In this document: piece by piece, positions 22,758 to 35,100 of the stretch
How positions within the stretch are numbered: the first letter of the stretch is position 1
Layout of the letters: each line of letters opens with the position of its first letter
NCBI GenBank assembly: GCA_021442155.1
Contig: CM038214.1
Span: 318,773,001 to 318,837,000, forward strand
Source: Cymbidium sinense
Taxonomy: Eukaryota > Streptophyta > Magnoliopsida > Asparagales > Orchidaceae
Reading direction: 5' to 3'
DNA length: 64,000 nt
Translations under genes and position numbers: made by a program
The notes under the pieces: model-generated
What the model saw: only the letters and a program-made list of their open reading frames with translations
Database searches by the model: none
Told to the model about the DNA's origin: nothing

Positions 22758-24644
22758 TACAACAACAACAACAACAACAAGCCTTAATCCCACTAGGTGG
22801 GGTCGGCTACATGAATCCTTCGTCTCCATTGTGTCCTATTATGTGTCAAATTCTCATTTAATTCGAGTATACTAAGATCATTTTTATACATCTTAACCAA
22901 GTCTTTTAGGTCTACCTCTACCTTTCTTAACATAAGGAAAATCTAATGCATCTACTCTCCTAATCGGTCATCTGGACGACGCTTTATGTGGCCAAACCAT
23001 CTAAGCGACTCTCCCTAATCTTATCTACCATGGAGCTACTCCAACTTTTTCCCAACATACTCATTTTGCATTCTATCTCTAAGGGTAAAGCCACTCATCC
23101 ACCCGAGCATCCTCATTTCGTAACACTTAACTTACTCTTATGTTTCTCTTTATTGGCCAACATTCGCACCATAAGTCATTGAGGTCTTACCACCATCTTA
23201 TAAAATTTTCCTTAAGTTTAAGTGGAACTTTTCTATCACATAATAGGCCGATGCATTCCTCCACTTCAACCATCCAACTTGAATTCTACTAATAATATCT
23301 CCATCTATTTCACCATCATTTTGAACAATAGAGCCTAAATATCTAATCGCTCACTCTTATTAATGACTTGATCACCTAAAGTCACAACACTACCACTAAA
23401 ATTTCTACAACTAAAATTACACTCCATATATTCAGCTTTAGATCTGCTTAAATGAAAACCTTTAGACTCTAAAGTTGACCTCCATAATTCAAGTTTCTTG
23501 GACTCCCTCTAGTCTTATCAACAAGAAGAATGTCATCAAAAAAAGCATACACCGGGTACATCTTCTTGTAAATGCCTCGTAAGAACATCCATAACTAAAG
23601 TAAAAAAGATAAGGGCTTAATGTTGATCCTTGATGTAATCCAACCGAAATAGGAAAATAGTTTGTCAATCCTCCTTGTGTTTGGACACAAGTGACTTCTA
23701 GTATACATATCCTTAATGACTTGAATATAACCAATATTAACTTGTTTTTGTTCTAGAACTCTCCAAAGAACATCTCTTGAGACTTTATCATAAGCTTTCT
23801 CTAAATCAATAAATATCATATGTAGATCCTTTTATTTTCTCTATGCTTCTCCATCAAACTTCTTAACAAATGTATAGCATCCATAGTAGATCTACGGCAT
23901 GAAACCAAACTAATTGTGAGAAACAGTATCACATCGTAACCTATGCTCAATTACTCTCTCCCATAATTTTAATGTATGGCACATTAACTTAATTCCTCTG
24001 TAATTTGCACAATCTTGTGCATCACCTTTATTCTTAAATATAGGAACCAACAAACTCTTTCTCCACTCATCCGCATCTTTTAGTCTTTAAAATAACATTA
24101 AAAGATTTGTAAGCCAAGAAATTCCTTGCTCTCCTAAACATTTCCACACTTCTATTGGAATATTATCCGTCCTACTACTTTTCCACATTTCATTTTCTTT
24201 AAAGCTTCACTAACTTCATTTACTAATAATGACAATAAAATGAAATTCTATTTTGTTTAGGGTATTAAGGTTGCTAAAATCAATCGATTTTCAGATCCTT
24301 CATTGAAAAATTTATTAAAATACCTCATCCACCTATTTTCGATCTTTTCTAAGAAAAGCACTTTATTATTTTCATCCTTACCTCACTTGAACTATGTCTT
24401 TACTTCTCCTATCTCTATGATTGGCTAACTTATACATACATCTTTCACCTTCTTTGGTATCTAATCTATTGTATAAATCACTAAAAGCTAAATTTTTTCA
24501 TCATATACTGCTTTCTTAGAATCTCTACGCCATTTTTATATCTTTCCCACCTCCGAAGTTTTACATCTAAACCAAGTTTTATAACAATGCTTCTTATTTC
24601 TTATCTTTTCTTGCACACTCTGACTCCACCACCAACTATTCTTA
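22758..24644 (-). mobile_element. RTE-clade LINE, 5'-truncated copy
   Basis: The copy has the same orientation and same (TTG)n 3' tail as the LINE at 19,506 and closely similar sequence. It stops at 24,644, the equivalent of about 21,420 in the first copy, so the endonuclease and the 5' part are missing. Truncation at the 5' end is usual for target-primed reverse transcription. The readable frames at 23,489-23,819 carry [17 protein letters not shown] region TTTGATGACATTCTT (reverse strand, near 23,530) keeps the FxDD box lost in the first copy. Many one- to four-base deletions are scattered through it, often at GC-rich places, and destroy every frame. Confidence 0.88.
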
Positions 24645-27600
24645 AAAATAAAATCAACTAAAAATAAACCTAAACCTAAAAAAAAAAACTTAAAAGTAAC
24701 CCTAAAATAAAAACCTAAAACATAAAACTAAAAAAAAAAAATCTAAACCTAAACTTAAAAATAAAAAATAAAACCTAAACCTAAAAAATAAACTAAAATA
24801 AAAAGACTAAATTAATGTAAATAAACATATAATAAATAAACTAAACTAAATAAAAAAATAATCATAAATAAAGATATAAAATAAACTAAATAAACTAAAT
24901 AAACCTAAACCAATTAGTTTACTTAATTTTAAAAAAAAACCCTAAACCATGAACCCTTAACTCTAAAACTAAATCATAAACCCTAAACCCTAAAACTAAC
25001 CCTACACCCTAAACCTAAAATCCTAAAGCTACAACCCTAAACCTTAAACCCTAACCCCAAAACCCTAAACCATAAACACTAAACACTAAACCTTAAACCC
25101 TAAACCCTAAAACCCTAAACCCTAAACCCTAAACCCTAAACCCTAAACCTTAAGCCCTAAACCCTAAAACCTAAAACCTATAACCCTAAACCCTAAAGCC
25201 TAATCCCTAAAACCTAAACCCTAAACCATAAACCTTAAACCCTAAAAAGCTAAAAACCTAAACATAAACTAAATAAAACCTAAAAATAAAATAAATACCA
25301 AAACTTAAACCTAAATAAAATGAAAAAATAAAATAAAAACCTCAAATAAAAACCAAACTTAAACCTAAACCTGTTAAATAAACCTCAATTAAAGGCAAAA
25401 CTAAACCTAAAATCAGAATGCTAAACCTAAAATACTAAACTTCCTAAACTAACCCTAACTAACTCTAAAACCAAAACCCTAAACCTTACACCCTAAAACC
25501 CTAAACCCTAAATGTTAAAACCTAAAAACCCTAAACCCTAAACCTTAAACCAACCTAAACCTGTTAACCTAAACCTAACACCTTAAACCCTAAACACTAA
25601 ACATAAAACCCTAAACCCTAAACCTTAACCCTAAACCCTAAACCTAAAACCCTAAACCCTAAATCCTAAATCCTAAACCCTAAACCCTAAACCCTAAACC
25701 CTAAAAACCTAAAAACATAAAAACCTAAACCTAAACTAAATAAAACATAAAAATAAAATAAATAAATAACCTAAACCTAAAAAAAATAAAAAATAAAATA
25801 AAATAAAAGCCTAAACTTAAACCTTAACCTTAACCTAAACCTAAAAATAAAATTAAACAAGAAAATAAAAATAGACTAAATTAAAAATTAAAATAAAAAC
25901 CTAAACTAAATTAAAAAAAATAAACATAATTATAAAAAGTTAAACGAAAAAAAATAAAAATAAAAAAAATAAAAACTAAGCCTAAAATAAAAATAAATTT
26001 AATCTAAAATAAAATAAAATTAAATTAAATTAAAACCTAAACCTAAAAACATAAACCAAAAAAATAGAACCTAAAAAAAATAAAATTAAAACCTAAATAC
26101 TAAACTAAAAAAAATCTAAAGCTAATCCTAAACCTAAACTAAAATAAATAAAACCTAAAGCTAAACCTAAAATAAACTAAACTTAAACCTAAACCTAAAT
26201 TAAATAAAATAAAATAAACTAAAAATATACCAAAACTTAAACTAAAAAGTAAAAACTAAAAATAAACCTAAAATAAAAACCTAAAACCTAAACCTAAAAA
26301 AATATAAACCTAAACTTAAACCTAAAAATAAAAAATAAAACCTAAACTTAAAAAATAAAATAAAGAAACAACTAAACTAAGAGATAAACCTAAACCTAAA
26401 CCTAAACCTAAAAAATAAACAAAAATAAAAAGCCTAAACTAAAATAAATAAACCTAAAATAAATAAACTAAACTAAATAAAAATAAAAAATAAAATATAT
26501 TAAAATAAATAAAAAATACACTAAATAAACTAAATAAATCTAAACTTACCTGTTTATTTTATTTAAAAAAAATAAAAAAAATAAAAAAAGCCCGAAACCT
26601 AAACCCTAAAAAAACCTTACAGTCTAAACAAAACAACCCTAAACCATAAACCGTAAACCCTAAAACCCAAAACCCTAAACCTAAACATTAAAGCCTAGAA
26701 CCTTAAACCCTAAACCCTAAAACCTCAACCCTAAACCCTAAACCCTAAACCCTAAACCCTAAACCCTAAACCCTAAACCTAAAACCTAAATCCTAAACCA
26801 TAAACCCTAAACCCTAAAAACCTAAACACCTAAACCTAAACTAAATAAAACCTAAAAATAAAATAAATAACAAAACCAAAACCTAAATAAAATAAAATAA
26901 AAAATAAAATAGAAAACTTCAACTAAAACCAAAACCTAAACCTATACCTAAACCCTAAACTCTATACCCTAAACCCTCAACCCTAAAACCTCCAATCCTA
27001 CACCCTAAACCCTGAACCCCAAACCTTAAACACTAAGCCCTAAACCCTAAACAATAAACCCTAAACCCTAAAAACCTATGAACATAAACCTAAACTAAAT
27101 AAAATCTAAAAATAAAATAAATAAAAAAACTTAAACCTAAATAAAATAAAATTAAAATTAAAATTAAATAAAATCCTAAACTAAAACTTAAATCTAAACC
27201 TCAACCTCAACCTAAATCTAAACTTAAAATTAAAATAAAATAAAAAATAAAAACTAAAATAAAATAAAATAAATAAAAACTTATACTAAACTAAAAATAA
27301 AAATAAACCTAAAAATAAAAAACCAAAATAAAATAAAGCCCAAATGTAAAATAAAAATAAAATAAACCTAAAATAAAATAAAACAAAATCTAAATAAAAA
27401 CCTAAACTTATAGATAATCCTAAAAATAAAATCTAAAAATAATTAAAAAATAAAACCTAAACCCTAAACTTAAAAAAAACCTAAACCTAAAATAAACAAA
27501 AAAAATAAACCTAAACTTAAACTAAAATAAACTAAACTAAAATAAATAAAACCTAAACCAAAACCTAAAATAAACAAAATCTAAACCATAAACTAAATAA

Positions 27601-28532
27601 AATAAAATAAAATAAAAATAAACCTAAACCTTAACAAAAAAATAAAACCTTAAAATATGCCTAAAATAAAAACCTAAAAGCTAAACCAAAAAAATAAAAA
27701 TAAAAACCTAAACCTAAACATAAAAATAAAAAATAAAACCTAAACTTATAAAAAAAATAAAAATAAAACTAAACTAAAAAATAAACATAAACCTAAACCT
27801 AAAAAATAAGCTAAAATAAAAAACCTAAACTAAAATAAATAAACTAAACTAAAAAAAATAAAAAATAAAAAAATAAAATAAACTGAAATAAATATAAAAT
27901 AAACTAAATAAAATAAATAAACCTAAACCTACCAGTTTACTTAATTTTTTTTAAAAAAACCCTAAACCCTAAAACATAAATCCTAGATCCTAAACCCTAA
28001 ACATCAAACCCTAAACCCTAAAACTAACCAAAAACCCTAAACCTACAACCCTAAACCAATAACCCTAAAACCCTAAACCCTAAACCCTAAACCATAAACT
28101 AACCCTAAACCCTAAACCCTAAACCCTAAACTTAAAACCCTAACCCTAACCCTAAACTCTAAACCCTAAACCCAAAACCCTAAATCCAAAACCCTAAACT
28201 CTAAACTAACCCTAAACCCAAAAAACACTAAACCCTATGCATAAACCCTAAAACCCTAAACCCTAAACTATAAACTAATCTTGAACCGTAAACCCTAAAC
28301 CCTGAACACCCTAAACCTAAAGCTTAAACCCTAAACACTAAGCTAACTTTAAACCCTAAGCCTTATACCCTAACCCTAAACTTTGAAACCCTAAAGCCTA
28401 AACAATAAAAGCTAAGCTAAATCTAAACCCTAAGCCCAATACTTTAACCCTACACCTTAAATCATAAAACCATAAACCCTAAAACACTAAACCATAAACC
28501 CAAAATTCCTAAAAACATAAACCATGAATAAA

Positions 28533-28600
<68 letters not shown>

Positions 28601-29520
28601 AAAATAAAATAAAAACATAAACTAAAACCTAAAAATAAACTTGAAAATAAAATTAAATAAACTAATAAAAATAAACTAAAATAAAATAAATCAAATGTAA
28701 ACTAAAGTAAGAAATAAAATAAACCTAAGAATAAAAAAGCTAAAAAATAAATAAAAACTAAATGTAAAATAAAAATAAATAACAACTAATTAAAACCTAA
28801 ACCTAAAAAATAAATCTAAAAATAAATAATAAATAAAACCTAAACCCTAAATTAAAAAAAATCCTAAACCAAAAATAAAAATAAAATAAACAAAATAAAA
28901 TAAACCTAAACCTAAACTAAAATAAACTTAAATTAAAAACCTAAAACCTAAAAGTAAACCTAAAATAAAAACCTAAAACCAAAACCTAAAAAAAATACTT
29001 AAACATAAACATAAAAATAAAAAATAAAACTTAAACCTAAAAAAAAAGGCAATTAAAAAATAAACCTAAACCTAAATCTAAGCCTAAAAAATAAACTAAA
29101 ATAAATTAACCTAAAATAAATAAACTAAACTAAATAAAATATTAAAAATAAACCTAATTAAAAATAAAAAATAAAGTAAACTAAAATACATAAAAAATAA
29201 GCTAAATATTTTAAATAAACCTAAACCTATAGGTTCGCTAAATTTGAAAAAAGAAAAAAACCTTAAACCCTAAATCCTAAACCTTAAACCTACAACCTTA
29301 AAAAATGCTAAACCCTAAAAAGATAAACACTAAAAGCATAAACCCATAAACTCTAAACCTTAAACCCTAAACCCTAAATGCTAAACCTTAAACCCTAAAC
29401 CCTAAATGCTAAACCTTAAACCCTAAACCCTAAACCCCAATCCCTAAACCTAAACCTAAAGTAACTAAATAAATTAAAAAATTAACCTAAACACTAAAAC
29501 CTAATAAAGCTAAACCCTAA
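24645..29520 (+). repeat. Telomere-like higher-order satellite, segment 2
   Basis: Same architecture as segment 1. Boxes lie at 24,916, 26,551 (TGTTTATTTTATTT), 27,934 and 29,232 (GGTTCGCTAAATTT, diverged). CCCTAAA blocks are at 24,940-25,265, 25,440-25,720, 26,590-26,830, 26,950-27,075, 27,960-28,520 and 29,260-29,460. About seven perfect heptamers run near 26,730-26,780. The block at 27,960-28,520 is the longest and includes the (TA)n tract. The segment ends directly at the first glycine-rich gene fragment, where CCCTAA meets GAATGGG. No genes are seen. Confidence 0.9.
28535..28596. repeat. (TA)n microsatellite, about 31 units
   Basis: An uninterrupted TA run of about 62 bp lies between a CCCTAAA block and an A-rich block. 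It is self-complementary and likely to vary in length. Confidence 0.97.
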
Positions 29521-29980
29521 GAATGGGAAAAACCTTGACGATAAGAACATCACCGTCAACGAAGCTCAATCTAGATTTGATGATGGAGGCAAAGGCGGAT
29601 GAAGCGGTTATCGTAGTGGTGGTGGGGGCTCTGAAGGTGTTGGTGGATAAGGAGGTGGTAAGTGGTGGTTACGAGGAAGAGCAATAGAGGTTACAACTGC
29701 AAGAGAGTGATCGGGGATACGATGGTGGACCCCGCTACTAGATAAGCGAGGGTAGTTTTAATGGGAACTAGAGAAACTGAAGAATGGCCAATCCGATCTG
29801 CAACTTATGGAACTGTGTCTTTACAGTAGAGATAATTCTTGTTATTTAGGGTTTTTATTTGCTCTATGCATGCTCATTTTTTATCTATGTCATCAGTTGT
29901 GTCTTGGAAAACTTGGTGTGTTACATGGTTGATGAAATCGAAAAGAACAAATGTTGAATCTGAATTTGTTCTCTTTTAAA
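29521..29980 (+). pseudogene. Fragment G1 of a glycine-rich RNA-binding protein gene (last exon end plus 3' UTR)
   Basis: In frame from 29,522 the text reads NGKNLDDKNITVNEAQSRF, which is the end of the RRM domain of plant class IV glycine-rich RNA-binding proteins (GRP7/GRP2-like). It is followed by a broken glycine-rich tail and ends NGN*RN* with the stop at 29,778-29,780 (family end DGNWRN). About 200 bp of 3' UTR follow, to CTCTTTTAAA. These proteins bind RNA in nucleus and cytoplasm and act in cold and circadian responses. The RRM N-terminal part and promoter are absent. The left edge is CCCTAA|GAATGGG. Several substitutions make stops, so it is not expressed as protein. Confidence 0.88.
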
Positions 29981-30170
29981 CATAAAACAAGAAACCTTAA
30001 ACAAAAACCTTAACCCTAAACCTAAAACATAAACCTTAAACTTAAACCTTAACCCTAAACCCTAAAAATAAAAAATTTAAAATTTAAAAAAATTATAAAA
30101 ATTAAAAAAACCAAAAAAATTGTAACCCTAAAACCAACCTAATAAACTTAAACTTAATCCTAAACTGTAA
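29981..30170 (+). repeat. Telomere-like spacer between G1 and G2
   Basis: About 190 bp of degenerate CCCTAAA and A/T-rich words with an unusual TTTAAAATTTAAAAA stretch. It makes G1 and G2 a direct pair inside one slot of the satellite unit. Confidence 0.8.
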
Positions 30171-30640
30171 GAATGGGTAGATCCTTGACAGTAGGAACAT
30201 CACTGTCAACCAGGCTCATTCTAGATCTTTCCATGAAAGCAAAAGTGGAGGTGGTGGTGGGGGATCTGGAGGTGCTGGTGGATATGTATGCGGTGGTCAG
30301 AGCAGTGGTGGTCTTGGAAGTGGGAGGAGTGGTGGAGGTTATAGCCATGATGGTGGCGGAGGGAGAGATTGAGGATATGATGGTGGATCCTGCTACTCAA
30401 GAAGCCGGGGTGGTTCTGATGGGAACTAAAGAAACTGAGGAATGATCGATCTCACCTGCTGCTTATGGAACTTTGTCTTTGTAGTTGAGACGGTTGTAGT
30501 TATTTAGGGTTTTTGATTTGCATTATGCGTGCTCATTTTGGATCTATGTCGTCGCTTCTATCTTAGAAAACTTGGTGTGTTATGTGGTTGATGAAATCAA
30601 AAAGAAGAATTTTGAATCTGAATTTATCATATGTTAAGAA
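30171..30640 (+). pseudogene. Fragment G2 of the glycine-rich RNA-binding protein gene
   Basis: Same left edge (TAA|GAATGGG). In frame from 30,172: NG*ILDSRNITVNQAHSR, then a long run with little interruption (SGGGGGSGGAGGY, then SGRSGGGYSHDGGGGRD), one TGA, GYDGGS, and the end GSDGN*RN* with the stop at 30,436-30,438. The 3' UTR follows to about 30,640 and includes TATTTAGGGTTTTTGATTTG. Only substitutions, not frameshifts, separate it from a readable glycine-rich tail. A longer open frame from 30,173 is in the wrong frame (Val/Gly-rich) and is a by-product. Confidence 0.88.
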
Positions 30641-31952
30641 AAAAAACCAAAAATCCTAAACCCTAAACTAAACCTTGAACCCTAAACATAAAACCTAAAA
30701 CCTAAATTCTAAATCCTAAACACTAAAAATAAATAAAAAATAAAAAACTCTAACCCTAAACCCTAAAACTAACTCTAAACCCTAAACCTGAAAACCTAAA
30801 CCTCCAGCCCTAAACCCTAAACCCTAAACCCTAAAATCTTAAACTCTAAACCCTAAACCCTAAACCGTAAACCCTAAACCCTAAAACCTGAAACCCTAAA
30901 CCCTAAACCCTAAACCCTAAACCCTAAACCCCAAAACCTACAATCCTAAATCCTAAACCTTAAACCCCAAACCCTAGTCCCTGAACCCTAAAACCTAAAA
31001 AAAAAATTAAAAAAAAAAAACCTAAAACCTAAATACCTAAACCTAAACTAAATAAAACCTAAAAATAAAATAAATTAAAAAAACCTAGACCTAAATAGAA
31101 TAAAAAATAAAATAAAATAAAAACCTAAACTATAACCTAAACATAAACTTAAACCTAAAAATAAAATATAAAAAATAAAAAATACAAACTAAACTAAAAT
31201 AAAATAAATAAAACCTAAACTAAACTAAAAAGTTTACTAAAAATTAAAAACCTAAATAAAATAAAAACTAACAAAAATAAAAATAAAATAAACCTAAAAT
31301 AAAATAAAATAAAAACTAAATAAAAGCTTAAACTTAAAAAATAAACCGAAAAATAAATAAAAAATAAAACCTAAACCTAATACTAAAAAAACCTAAACCT
31401 AAAATAAATAAAATAAAATAAACCTAAACCTAATCTAAGATAAACTAAACTAAAATAAATAAAACCTAAACTTAAACCTAAAATAAACTAAACCAAGACC
31501 CTAAACTAAATAAAATAAAATAAATTAAAAATAAACATAAACCTAAACTAAAAAATAAAATCTAAAAATAAACATAAATTAAAAACCTAAAATCTAAACC
31601 TAAAACACTAAAATAAAAACTTAAACTTAAATAATAAAATGAAAATAAAACTCAACTAAAAAATAAACATAAACATAAACATAAACCTAGAAAATAAACT
31701 AAAATAAAAAACCTAAACTAAAATAAATAAACCTAAAATAAATAAACTAAATTAAATAAAAATAAAAAATAAACCTAAATCTGCTAGTTTACTTAATTTA
31801 AAAAAACCCTAAACCCTAAATCCTAAATCCTAAACCATAAACCTTAAACCTACAACACTAAACCTATAACCCTAAACCCTAAACCTGAAACCTACAAACC
31901 TGAACCCTAAACCCTAAACCTTAAACCTTAAACCTACAACACCAAACCTAAA
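30641..31952 (+). repeat. Telomere-like satellite, segment 3
   Basis: A CCCTAAA block at 30,655-30,990 is followed by the A-rich block. A box stands at 31,786-31,800 (AGTTTACTTAATTTA), then a short CCCTAAA block to 31,950. No genes are seen. Confidence 0.88.
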
Positions 31953-32181
31953 TTCTGATGGGAATTGGAGAAATTGAAGAATAGCTGATCTGATCTGTTG
32001 CTTATGGAACTATGTCTTTACAGTAGAGATGGTTATAGTTATCTAGGGTTTTGATTTGCTTTATGCATCCTCATTTTTAATCTATGTCATCACTTGTGTC
32101 TTAAAAAACATGGTGTGTTACTTAGTTGATGAAATCGAAAAAAGAAAAAGAAATGTTTAATCTAAATTTGTTCTCTATTAA
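31953..32181 (+). pseudogene. Fragment G3: C-terminal tip and 3' UTR of the glycine-rich protein gene
   Basis: Only the last codons survive (DGNWRN then TGA at about 31,975, with the Trp kept), followed by the full 3' UTR: CTTATGGAACTATGTCTTTA, TCTAGGGTTTTGATTTGC, TTGATGAAATCG, ending near TCTCTATTAAATAAA. The left edge is internal compared with G1, G2 and G5, so this copy lost its 5' part after capture or by separate truncation. It lies between two CCCTAAA blocks, as the other copies do. Confidence 0.85.
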
Positions 32182-35100
32182 ATAAAAAAACCAAAAACTC
32201 TAAACCCTAAACTAAAACCTGAACCCTAAACCTAAAACCTAAACCCTAAACACTAAACCCTAAACCCTAAACCCTAAAAATAAAAAAAATAAAAATTAGA
32301 AACAAAACCCTAACCCTAAATCCTAAACCTACAACCCTAAATCATAAACCCTAAACCCTAAAACTCTAAACCCTAAACCTTAAACCCTAAACACTAAAAC
32401 CTACAACCCTAAACCTACAACCTTAAACCCTAAACCCTAAACACTAAACCCTAAACCTAAAACCTAAAAACCTAAAAACCTAAACCTAAATTAAATAAAA
32501 CCAAAAAATAAAATAAATAAATAAACCTAAACCTAAATAAAATAAAATAAATAAAATAAAAACTTAAACCTAACCTAATCCTAAACATAAACCTAAGCCC
32601 AAACCAAAAAATAAAATAAAATAAAAAATAAAAATAAAAACTAAACTAAATTAAAATAAATAAAAACCTAAATTAAACTAAAAAATATAATAAACCTAAA
32701 AATAAAAAACTAAAATATAGTAAAAACTAAACGTAAAATAAAAATAACAAGAACTTGAAATAAAATAAAATAAAAACTAAATAAAAAGTAAACTTAAAAA
32801 ATAAACCTAAAAATAAACAAAAAATAGGACCTAAACCCTAAACTAAAAAAAACCTAGACCTAAAATAAACAAAATAAAACAAACCTAAACTTAAACTAAA
32901 ATAAACTAAACTAAAATAAATAAAACCTAAACATAAGCCTAAAATAAACTAAACCTAAACCCTAAATTGAATAAAATAAAATAAACTAAAAAAAAACCTA
33001 AACCTAAACTAAAAAATAAAACATAAAAATAAACTTAAAAAAATAAAATAAAAATCTAAACCTAAACCTAAAAATAAAAATAAAACCAAACATTAAAAAA
33101 TAAATTCAAAATAAAACTAAACTAAAAAATAAACATAAACCTAAACTTAAACCTTAAAAATAAGCTAAAATAAAAAACCTAAACTAAAATGAATAAACCT
33201 AAAAAATATAAACTAAACTAAATAAAAAAATAATCCAAATTAAAATAAACTAAGATAAATAAAAGATAAACTAAATAAACTAAATAAACTAAATAAACCT
33301 AAACCTACAGGTTTACTTAATTAAAAAAAAAACCTGAAACCCTAAACCTACAACCTTAAATCCTAAACCATAAACCCCTAACCTTAAACCCTAAACCCTA
33401 AACCCTAAAACCTAAAGCCTAAACTCCAAACCCTAAACTCTAAACCAAAAAAATAAAAATAAAAATAAAAAAAATAAAAAAATAAAAAAACCCTAAACTC
33501 TAAACCCTAAACCCTAACCCTAAACCTTAAACCCTGTAACCCTAATCTTTAAACCCTGATGCCTAAACCCTAAACCCTAAAACCCAAAAACCTAAACCTA
33601 AACCAAATAAAACCTAAAAATAAAATAAATAAAAATACTTAAATCTAAATAAAATACAATAAATAAAATTAAATTAAAACATAAACTAAAACCTAAACCT
33701 AAACCGAAAAATAAAATAAAATAAAAATATAAGAATAAACTAAAATAAAATAAATAAAACCTAAATTAAACCAAAAACTAAAATAAACCTAAGAATAAAA
33801 AATTGAAATAAAATAAGAACTTAACGTTAAATAAAAATAAAATGAACCGAAAATAAAATAAAATAAAAACTAAATGAAAACCTAAACCTAAAAAATAAAC
33901 CTAAAAATAAATAATAAATAAAACCTAAACCCTAAACTAAAAAAACCTAAACCTAAAATAAAATTAAAATAAATAAAATAAAATAAACCTATCTTTAAAC
34001 TAAAATAAATAAAACCTAAACCTAATCACAAATAAATAAAATAAAATAAAATAAATAAAAATAAACCTAAACCTAAACTAAAAAATAAAACCAAAAACCT
34101 AAACCAAAAAAATAGAATAAAAACCTAAACCTCAACATAAAAACAAAAAATAAAACCATAACCTAAAAATTAAAATAAAAATAAAACTCAAATAAAAAAT
34201 AAACTTAAACTTGAAACTAAACTTAAAATATAAACTAAAATAAAAAACCTAAACTAAATTAAATAAACTTGAAATAAATAAACTAAACTAAATATAAAAT
34301 ATTAAACCTAAATAAAAAAATATATATTAAACTAAAATAAATAAAAATAAATTGAATATACTAAATAAACCTAAACCTAGCAATTTACATAATTTAAAAA
34401 AAAGACTTTAAACCCTAAATTTGAAACACTAAACGTTAAACCGTAAACTTATAACTGTAACCTGAGAACCCTAAACCCTAAACCCTAAACCCTAAAAAAC
34501 CATAAACCCTAAATCCAAAATACTAAAATAATCATAATCCCTAAACCCTAAATCCTAAACACTTAAAACCTAAAAACCTAAACCTAAACTAAATAAAACC
34601 TAAAATAAAATAAAATAAAAAACCTAAACCATAATAAAATAACAAAATAAAATAAAATGAAAACCCAAACCTAAAAATAAAAGAAATAAAAACTAAAAAC
34701 TAAACTGTAATTAAATAAATAAAAACCTAAACTTAACTAAAAAAATAAAATAAACCTAAGAATAAAAAACCTAAATAAAATAAAACCTAATGTAAATTAA
34801 AAAATATAAATATAAAATAAATAATAAATAATAAATAAAAAAACCTAAACCTATAAAATAAACCTAAAAATAAAAAAAAATAAAACCTAAACCATCAACT
34901 AAAAAATGCTAAACCTAAAATAAATAAAACAAAATAGATTAAAAATAAACCTAAAATAAAAACCTAAAACCTAAACCTAAAAAAACAAAATAAAACCCTA
35001 AACCTTAACCTAAAAATAAAAAATAAAACCTGAACCTAAAAAATAAATAAAAAATAAAACTAAACTAAAAAATAAACATAAACCTAAACCTAAACCTTAA

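Noticed and set aside
30173..30445. 90-residue Val/Met/Gly open frame, with a similar one at 37,622-37,858
   Set aside because: Both are out of frame with the recognisable glycine-rich protein reading (RRM end and DGN.RN tail), so they are by-products of GGT/GTG-rich sequence.
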